A DNA stretch of 64,000 nt from the NCBI RefSeq assembly GCF_009905375.1, contig NC_133650.1, positions 63,553,669 to 63,617,668 of the forward strand, read 5' to 3'. Positions 56,130 through 64,000 of this stretch are shown here, piece after piece. A model generated the notes under the pieces. That model had not been told where the DNA came from. It made no database searches and worked only from the letters and a program-made list of their open reading frames with translations. Numbering within the stretch: position 1 is the first letter of the stretch; every line of letters starts with the position of its first letter. The position numbers and the translations under genes were made by a program. Source of the stretch: Apium graveolens. Its lineage: Eukaryota > Streptophyta > Magnoliopsida > Apiales > Apiaceae.

Positions 56130-57404
56130 TGTTAGGTCCCAATGTGTTTGTAGAAGGGGGGTTGAATACAAACTATACCGTTTAATCGAATTTAGTGCGG
56201 AATAAAAATTGAAACAAAATTCAAGTTAAATAAAAATATTATTAAACTTGAAAGGTGTTACAACAACGGTATCGATTACAAGGGATTAATCTCAAATTAA
56301 TTATCACAAATCTAGAATAAATTCGACATGAAATTTTTCTATTTTTGCAATAAAAAGAATCAAATGTTAAACGCAATTTGAGATTAAGTTCTTGGGATTT
56401 TGATCCGCTAGATTGTTACACAAGAACAAGAGAATGATTTCTAGTTGTTTGGATTTAACTTTAAAACTAGAAATATATGATATTGAAATTTGCAGATGAA
56501 GGATGAAATATTTAGTCGGATGCTTTTCTTTCTTTGTTCTAGAGTTGTTGACTTCTGTTGTGTATTTTTGAATGAATGTTGCTTCTGTCTTTTTAACTGA
56601 TTTGATCAACAGAACTTCATTGAACTGGCAAGACAATCAGCAAGACAATTGATTGAACTGGCAAGACTATCGGCAAGATAATTGATTGAACTAGCATGAC
56701 AATCTGTTGAACTAGTAGAACTTTCGCTATGACAATCCTTTTGAACTGGCATGACTTTCGGTATGACAATCTGATTGTCATACCAGTTCATTTGATTGTC
56801 ATGCTGAATTAATATTGAATACAATTTCAAAATCAATTCTGAAAATTCCTAATATTAATTCTGAATTAATTAATCAATTAATTCAATTAATAAATAAATT
56901 AATCTTTACAGATAAAATTTATTTTCTTAATTAAATTATATGACTTAATTAATTAATAGAGAATTAATACTACTCTTGAACAACAACCATTCTTCTGAAA
57001 ATAACTGAAAATTATGAATCAATTCCACCACTTCAATGTTGACACTCGATGTACTGTCTGGTTCATGAGTGACTAACTTCCGTGACGTTTCTTCATGTCT
57101 TGACTTTGATCACTTGATTTTCTTCAGATTAAATCCTTGTAATTATCTGATACCTTGACGAGATCTCTGTCACTTGATTAAATCCACAATCTTGATTTAT
57201 ATCACTGAGGCTTGATCAATTTCTTGAACTTCTTCCAGTGAAGTAATTCCTCAAGTCTGTAGATGAACATTGTTTCTGAATCCTTTGACAGATGTTACTT
57301 TGAGATATATCTTTGACGATAGATCCACTATTTACTTGTTACATTCTTATTTGAGTTGAGTTAAATCCTCGAATAAACAAATAGGCTATAACATATGCCT
57401 TTTA
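56130..57404 (-). repeat. Element E2 5' LTR (1,275 bp)
   Basis: Pairs with 50500-51775. Ends ATATGCCTTTTA, followed by the TSD ATTAG. Confidence 0.94.
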
Positions 57405-57409
57405 ATTAG

Positions 57410-60254
57410 ACTGGACATTAGAATCAACATTCACACCCATGCCCTGCTAATCAATCAGGATATAGTGCAGATCAATACCTACCTGTATAGATCCATTCGG
57501 GTACCCAGGCACTATGGTCCAATATACAAGCGTCCGGTCCATCCCCTGCCAATAAGGTTCAGCCATCTCTGGCACTTATCGTAACCATCCAGTCCGTAGA
57601 TTATTTTGATGTCAAATTATTTTGATTTCAAACATCCAAATTCAGGGTTCGCAAATAACTCGGAATAATAGGTATTTGCTATAGAGCTCAATTAATAATA
57701 AAGGAACAATAATGAAGGGTACTTGCATAATTAAGAGTAATTGCAGCGTAATATAAAAATATTTAACTATTTTGGATTTAGAATACGAAAGAAATACTGG
57801 CAATAAATCACAAGAAAGTTTGAGAATACTTGCCTTTGGTGTTTAGCAATAACACGGTCATTTTAGTCTAACGTCTCATGATCTCATTATCTTACTATTT
57901 CAATATGCTACTCCTGCAATTGCTAGAAGCTAGAAACTCGTACTACTCTATCCCACTCTTATCCAACGTCTGGTTCTTATCGTCTTGAACAATCTGCATC
58001 TTACAGAGCTTTTCCTACCGAACGCTAGGTTGTTTTTAAACCGACTTCGGGACTTGGATCTTTCGACTGAATCCTACCAAATCGAAATACCCTTAATTAG
58101 GCGGTCGCTTGTGATTTCATAAACCGACTCATATTTATATGTATTAATTTATTACAGAGAACAATTAGGGTTCACATACTTGAAATTCGGTTCGTACTTA
58201 TTTTCTGGAAAAATACGTATAACCGTCGTTTCGGAAAAATAGGTTCACCGAACTATTTTGCAAAATATTTCACCACAATATGAATGTAGTTTCGTAAAAT
58301 ATTTACAATTCGATAATTATACATATTCGATTGGTATTTCCGATAATTACAGAATACATTCCCGTTCTTTCGAAATTAGTTTCTTGAAAATCGGGCAGCG
58401 TTTCCTTTATTTATCGGACTACCTGTCGAAACATAATCGACGCAATTTCGCAACAACACAATCCAAATTTAATTACGCAATTACCGATTAATAAATATAA
58501 CCGCTAATTACACTTCACACTAATTATACAAAATAATGTTTTTAATATTTATAGGACTCAGAATAAAATGATCACCGTCCACCGTCGATTCGTCGAGGCT
58601 CATCGTCGATGGCGGTAAAATTCGCGTGTGCCAGATTAAATTCGGGTGTCCAAACGAAATTCACCGATAAAATTTTAAAATCAAAAAAATAAAATTCGAA
58701 ACATCAAAAATAATTCATTTAATTTTACTCTTCGAAATTAAAATAATTATTTCGAATTTTTTCAAGGAAAATGAAGAAAATTATGGAATCAAGCAACCGA
58801 ACAAAAAGTACAACCACAGACACACGCGCCTACGCGCTGCCATCATGCCGCCACACCTCTCAGAAATCCGAGGGGCGGAAACAAAGATAACAACAAGCTG
58901 AAGCCATATACACACATCAGTGTATATATATATATACATATATATATAAGTAGCCACAATTGAACATCACAAAACCGAACAAATCAATCGGAAAAATTGG
59001 GCCATGGCCGGAGGAGAAAGAAACCGGCGGACTTACCAACTCTGACGGAATAGAGGGGAGAAGAGGGAGGAAAGGAGAGGGAGAGGAGGAGAGATTGTGA
59101 GAGAGATATAGAGAGAGAGAGACCGAGAGAGAGAATCTAGAGAGAGAATTGAGAGATTAGAGACATAGAGCCGAGAGAGATTGATGTTATAAATGGGAGA
59201 GATAAATAAAATAAGGGAGAAAATTATACACAGGGAACATACGAATCAATCTGCCACACACTTGTTTTTTAATTGCCACACGTCCTTTTTCTGACTGCAT
59301 CCTGAATTTGACGCCCGCATTTTGAATTTAACGATACACTTTGCAAATAAAATAAATCGAAATAATTCCAAAATAATTCCAAAATTCTTGAAATAATTAA
59401 ATACTAATAATGTATAAATTTCATAATTTTTGAAACATTTTTGAATTTAACACTGAATTAACAATTAAATACAACCAGGAAATCATTTGGGGCTAAATAA
59501 TTGACGAAATCTTATTTTTGAAATTTTATAAATTCCTATTAAATAATTATTGAAATTATAAAGCCATAAAAATAATTTTACTAATAATATTCATATTTAT
59601 AAAAATTAAACTTTGATATATTCATCAAGTGAAATAATAAATAATACGGTTTAAATATTAAACCAAAACTTCAATTAAGAGCGCGAATAATTCTAACACG
59701 TATCACAGACAGACGTAATTTGAAAATATATTATTTAAATCAAAATAGCTCGTATAGCTAAAGTATCTAGTTTGCAAGGGTACCGAGACAATTAGATAAT
59801 ATCCTCATAATCATAAAATCGCACTGGAATCTATACAGACAAATCCGTACTCCAGATCAAAAGAGTCAAAACATGAAAAGTGCTCGGAATTACCAAATTA
59901 GTCTAGAAATCATATTTCAGAAATATTTTGGTTTGTAGATTTCTTAAACCGTTGAAGTTGCGGGTTTTCGAATAATCACAAATAATTACTAAGTAATTAG
60001 AAAATTATCAAATAATTCTATAAATTAGTTTTAAAATCATATAACAACCAATAAGTCATAAACAAATACCTAAATAATATATGACTTATTCTGAGAATGT
60101 AGAAATTAGAATATGGAAAATTTTGACACATACAACCATAAACATATGAAATCAATTAACACTTAATTCACAAACTTCTTTTAATAACCTCATAATATGC
60201 ACATAATCTACATTTATTACTTAAATAATTACACGGAAAATCCCGGATATTACA
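57410..60254 (-). repeat. Main body of the G2 LTR
   Basis: No ORF with a recognisable domain. Read on the minus strand it starts at 60254 and contains an AT-rich third. A TATA-like TTTATAAC (about 59190) follows, and then a CT-rich transcribed-leader-like stretch, seen on the plus strand as a (GA)n-rich block at 59050-59165. A (TA)n run lies at 58920-58950 and a GC-richer tail is near 57500-57600. This layout fits a long gypsy LTR with U3, promoter, R and U5. Confidence 0.6.
59050..59165 (+). repeat. GA-rich low-complexity block
   Basis: Imperfect runs of GAGA interrupted by TT and CC, inside the putative leader of the G2 LTR. Confidence 0.8.
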
Positions 60255-60385
60255 GAATGTATAAAAGTTGTATTTGTATTCTGTCAATTTTTATGTAATC
60301 TTTTATTGTTCATTATAACTTGGGATTAGTCTTGTTACGAGGCATGGATTTGTGATAAACGATCTTCTCACAAATTGGGGGAGAT
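60255..60385 (+). other. Element B, segment 5: 3' UTR and polypurine tract
   Basis: Continues the B 3' UTR after G2. The PPT AAATTGGGGGAGAT ends at 60385 against the LTR. It contains no gene. Confidence 0.75.
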
Positions 60386-61684
60386 TGTTGTGCAAGACAT
60401 GCCTGTACTATAACAAGTCTAAGTCATATTGACATCCCTAAGATTTAGTTATATGATAGTCTAAATCTGTATTTAATATTGTATTACCTGAGTCTGTAAA
60501 AATGTCAAAGATAAAAAATGGAGTATTTTTCTGTAAACAGTCTCAAGCCTAAGAATATACTCTGGAAGAAGATCAAGAAGATCATGCCTCAGATAAACTG
60601 TGAAGAAGCTTGGAGTTGAATAAATATGTTTTAGGAAAAATGTTCCAAGTCAATATATCTACAAGTCACAGAAAAAGTCATATACAGAAGTCATTCGAGA
60701 ACTCCAGAATGACTTATCGAGAAGTCCAAAATAGCTTATAGAGAAGTCTCAGAGATATCGACAAGCCAAATGAAGATTGGAGATATCGACAAGCCAAAAT
60801 ATATCTAGAGATCACTAAAATATCGACAAGTCATTTCTGCATTAGAGAACTCAGAGATATCGATAAGTCAAAATGAAGATATGAAGATTGGAGATATCGA
60901 CAAATCAAATTATCATTAGAGATCTCAGAGATATCTACAAGTTAAAATATATATAGAGATCTCTGAGATATCGATAAGTCATTCCTACCTGCAGAAATAT
61001 GGAGACCTCGACAAGCCAAGTTAACTTATAGAGAACTCGGAGACCTTGAAAAGTCAAAGACACTTATAGAGAACTCAAAGATCTCGATAAGCCATTATAC
61101 TTATCGAGATGTCAGTTCTCTATAGATCAAACTGGAGATCTCAATATGAACCTCAAGTACAGAATGTTAAAAAGTTAAAGATCCAAGATTATCAATCAAC
61201 AAACGATCTAATCAATTAGATTGACAAGTCTATAAAAGAAGCTTGAGAGTGCAGGATCAAATGCCAAGATTAACCGACAAAGGAAAGTCACAGACCTACA
61301 CGATTTGCAAAGATTTACTAAGCCAAAAATGAAAAGCTTTAGAGATTACTAAAGTAGGGTTTAGTACATCTTATTGCATTTTGTGTAAACCTCTGTTTAC
61401 TAATCTATAAATTAAATACTGGTCCTTTGTTTTAGTACTATCAAATAGATCTAGTTTTTCTTGTACTCTCTCAAAGAAGAAGCTAAGTTCTTTACTTATA
61501 AAGAACCCAGGATTAGTAGCAAAACATTAGCTTGATTTTAATACAAAATTAAGTGAGTTTTGAAATATTGTGTGCACTATTTTATTTCAGCTAACATAAT
61601 ATTACTGCATTTCTAATTTGCTTTGTTAACCAAGAAACGAACATTCAAAAAGCCTTAAAAATATCCGAAACACATTTACCCCCC
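60386..61684 (+). repeat. Element B 3' LTR, truncated by G3
   Basis: Starts TGTTGTGCAAGACATG after the PPT. From about 60450 it is homologous to the C LTR (for example GGAAGAAGATCAAGAAGATC). It carries many TCGAYAAGTCA or TCGACAAGCC units (60715-61100), the 11-bp inverted repeat (61081-61110) and a TATAAAAG at 61231-61238. It lacks the 22-bp tandem array of C. It stops at CATTTACCCCC, about 25 bases before the end expected from C, where G3 begins. Confidence 0.85.
61081..61110 (+). repeat. 11-bp inverted repeat in B LTR
   Basis: Same perfect arms as in C (ATCTCGATAAG and CTTATCGAGAT) and the same 8-base spacing, but a different loop (CCATTATA here, CCTATGTA in C). Confidence 0.85.
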
Positions 61685-64000
61685 TGTAATATCCGGGATA
61701 TATCGTGTAATTATTTTTGCTATTATATAATTATTATGTGTGTTTAGTATCTATTATGTAAGCTAATTGTTAAGTGTTATCTGTACTTGAATATTCAAAA
61801 ATAATATTAATTGAGTATTTTAATTTTTATATGTCCAAAATAAAATATAGATAATTGTCATATCTTCCTAATTATTTTTATGTTGGTTTATGGATTTATA
61901 AGAATCATATGAAATTTCTAAAATCTTTTTCCGGGTAATTAAAATCTATTTTATAAAAACGGGAACCAACCGACGTCAACCGTTGTTACGTTTTTGGAAC
62001 CCGAAACTCTTTCGAGAACTCCTTCCTAACCTAATTGTAATATTCTGAGCATATTCCATGTTTCGACTTTTTCGATCCGGCGTACGGTTTGTCCTGAGCG
62101 GGTCCCGGCGCAACATTTTCTATACAATATTCGTTTCAGTAAATCAATAAAACCCGTATTTTCGATAAACGGGAGCTTTTTATTAAATTATCCCAATTAT
62201 CACTTCGTAATACGTGTAACTAGGCGCTGAGACCAAGACCGCAGTACAAATTATACTGATTTCGATAATTATCCCGAAAACCGATACCGTTTGGATTAGT
62301 TTTTACAAATAAACGTACCGTTTTATATCCGGAATGATCCAACGGGATACAAATTTTCCGTAATTATAAATAGCCTTTTACCGTATTTTATTTCGTATCA
62401 AAATCATTTGCAGATAGTTAATTATATAATTTTCAGAGAAAAGCCCTAATTTCCTAAAACTGTTCTAAGAATCAAACAACAAAACGAAGGCGTTACCGAT
62501 CTCTGTTTTCAAAGCTTGAGTAACCAAAACGAAGGATTTGAAGTGTTCTATCTGATTTTGAGCTTTGTTTCACTGCAGAAATCAAGGTTATTTTTCTAAA
62601 AATTTATTTATTTTCAAATTTATTTTATTAAAAATATGAATTTTTGTTCGGATGATTGTTTGTATGATTTGATGATTGCATGTTGTAGAGCTTGTTTTCC
62701 TGATGATTTTCATATGTCATACGTCTGATTCGGAGTTCAATAACATGTTCAAATTTGAGTTTGATTTTCGAATTTCAAAATTAGGGTTTATAACTCGTAT
62801 GAATGTTCTTAATTGAAATTTGGGGGTTTCTTATTCTGTGATAGATTGATGTTGTGTTATAGTGGGTTGTATTCTCTGTGAAATTTGCAATATAGTCGTA
62901 TAAGTTTCATGAACCAGCGAGGTCTGTAGAGAAGGGAGTTGTGTTTTGAAGTTTTCCGATGTTCGCCGGAAACTGGAAAACTTCACGGCCAAATTCCGGC
63001 CAACTCAAGGATTGTTAGGATGAATTGATTGCATGGTTGTGTTCCTGATGTTGTGTAGATGTGATCTGGAGGTGTTGGTGGGGTGAGGACGCCAGGAACG
63101 TGTTCCCCGGCGAACCCGACTATTTTCCGGCGAAGAGCTGGAAAATTACAGTTTAGTACCCCCAACTTTTGAAAACGATGCAGTTAGGTTCCTGAAGTTT
63201 CCAGACTTTGCAAATTTAGGATTCCTGTTTATAAAATGTTTAAAAATCATATTTCCTATTTATTTTTATTATAAAAATTCATTTTTAAAATTCTGAAAAT
63301 TCTAAAAATTATTATTTTAATTCTGAAAATTATTTTTAATTCACAAATAAATCTAAATTAATTAGTTAATTAATTTCAGTTAATTTATAATTGATTAATT
63401 GGTCAATTAATTCGAAAATTAATTGATTAATTGATTTAATTAATTATTAATTGATTTTAATTAGTTATTTAATTAGATTTAATTATTTAAAAATGATTTA
63501 AAAATTCTGAAAAATAGTTTCAAGCTTTAAAATATTATTCTAAATTATTTCCAAGGCTCGATAATTATTCTAAAATAATTTCGGAGCCAGAATGGGCCAA
63601 CCGAACCCTGTTTATTAACCCGAAATTGATCCAATAACCCGTTTTAATTCCGAAAAATATTTTAAAAATCATTTTAAATACCAGAAAGCCTATTTATGAC
63701 CCGAAACTTCTTTATAAATAATATATCATTGATTACGTGATGTATTATGTGCTATATGTGACTTGTTAATCGACTATCTGTCTATATATTTGGTGTTTAC
63801 TTGATTATTGCATAACTTTCAATCCGTTATTCGGATTTGGGTAAAACGAAGGGTAGATAGAAGTATGTGTTGAATAGAATTCCATGAGTAAATTATTGAT
63901 AGATGCTTATGATATGTGAGCAGAAGAGGCAAGACGTAGGAAAGGGAAATAGGTAGTTGAGGAGTAAAACAGTTGTGATTGGAAGCGAGTGCAGTGTAGT
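61685..64000 (+). mobile_element. G3: left end of a gypsy-type LTR, running out of the window
   Basis: Starts TGTAATATCCGGGATATATCG, like the minus-strand start of G2, directly after the cut B LTR. It contains a TATA box (TATAAATAG near 62365), a leader-like stretch and, at 63240-63520, very AT-rich sequence with repeated TTAATTAA. No ORF with a known domain is seen. The right end and target duplication lie outside, so I cannot tell a solo LTR from a full element. Confidence 0.6.
63240..63530 (+). repeat. AT-rich low-complexity block
   Basis: Many overlapping TTAATTAA, ATTGATTAAT and AAAATT words. No gene seen. Confidence 0.75.

Larger units (their letters stand above)
50500..57404 (-). mobile_element. 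Element E2: non-autonomous Sirevirus relative carrying gag only, inside G2
   Basis: A complete 6,905-bp insertion on the minus strand. The LTRs are 50500-51775 and 56130-57404 and the TSD is ATTAG (50495-50499 and 57405-57409). It has the same plan as E1: PBS, gag, protease fragment, ORF3-like remnant, several purine tracts, PPT. It also has the same loss of integrase, RT and RNase H. The LTRs differ at about 4% over the first 270 bases I compared, and gag has two nonsense codons, so it is older than E1. It lacks about 540 bases that E1 keeps in the pol-deletion zone. Confidence 0.93.
50472..60254 (-). mobile_element. G2: gypsy-type solo LTR on the minus strand, split by E2
   Basis: The right end on the plus strand is ATCCCGGATATTACA. 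Read on the minus strand it starts TGTAATATCCGGGATTTTCC, nearly the same as the start of G3 at 61685. GAATG flanks it at 50467-50471 and 60255-60259, with one extra C before the expected TG at the left edge. Without E2 it is about 2.9 kb. It has no coding domain, PBS or PPT, so a solo LTR is likely. E2 lies within it, only about 28 bases from its left edge. The family is inferred from the terminus and length. Confidence 0.65.

Noticed and set aside
58258..58491. A 77-codon ORF in the G2 LTR
   Set aside because: No domain, AT-rich, and the wrong strand for the LTR orientation.
1..64000. Host protein-coding genes, tRNA, rRNA or other RNA genes
   Set aside because: All supported coding similarity is to retrotransposon proteins. 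I saw no tRNA- or rRNA-like sequence beyond the 13-base primer-binding sites.

Overview
This is repeat-rich nuclear DNA from a flowering plant. I infer a eudicot with a large genome, but the sequence does not let me name the species. Every coding stretch I can recognise belongs to an LTR retrotransposon. I see no host gene, RNA gene or CRISPR array. The Ty1/copia elements look like the Sirevirus (SIRE/Maximus) lineage: zinc-knuckle Gag, PR-IN-RT-RNase H order, primer-binding site complementary to plant initiator-Met tRNA, several purine tracts of the type AGGGGGAGA, and extra ORFs downstream of pol.

The window is one nest. The host is element B (plus strand), an old Sirevirus whose pieces lie at 3576-7023, 19728-23287, 30851-31221, 46987-50471 and 60255-61684. 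Read in order they give gag, PR-IN, RT-RNase H, a spacer, ORF3, and the 3' LTR. Its gaps hold: element A (plus, only its 3' end, 1-3575) inserted in gag; element D (minus, 7024-19727, TSD ATGCA) between IN and RT; element E1 (minus, 23288-30850, TSD CAACC) in ORF3; element C (plus, 31222-46986, TSD CTCCC/CTCCT) in ORF3; a Ty3/gypsy-type solo LTR, G2 (minus, 50472-60254, TSD GAATG), in the 3' UTR; and a further gypsy-type LTR, G3, at 61685 in B's 3' LTR. Second-level insertions are G1, a 3.9-kb gypsy-type solo LTR inside C (35637-39521, TSD AGTTT), and E2 inside G2 (50500-57404, TSD ATTAG).

Families: A and D are one family (LTRs of about 0.6 kb, long ORF3). B and C are relatives with LTRs of about 1.3-1.5 kb. 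E1 and E2 are a non-autonomous family with LTRs of about 1.3-1.36 kb that kept gag but lost nearly all of pol. E1 is the youngest insertion: its LTRs differ at five positions that I can see, and its gag is open throughout. Nearly all other ORFs carry stops or frameshifts.

The most interesting signal is non-coding. In B, C and D the ORFs downstream of pol are each preceded by a TATA box and a pyrimidine-rich leader. The DNA before those boxes carries short iterated motifs that also fill the U3 part of the same family's LTR: TCGAYAAGTCA in B and C, and ATCAGWACTTAA in A and D. This suggests that the accessory ORFs have internal promoters sharing control elements with the LTR. A small second ORF (ORF2) and a long coiled-coil ORF3 are the possible products.
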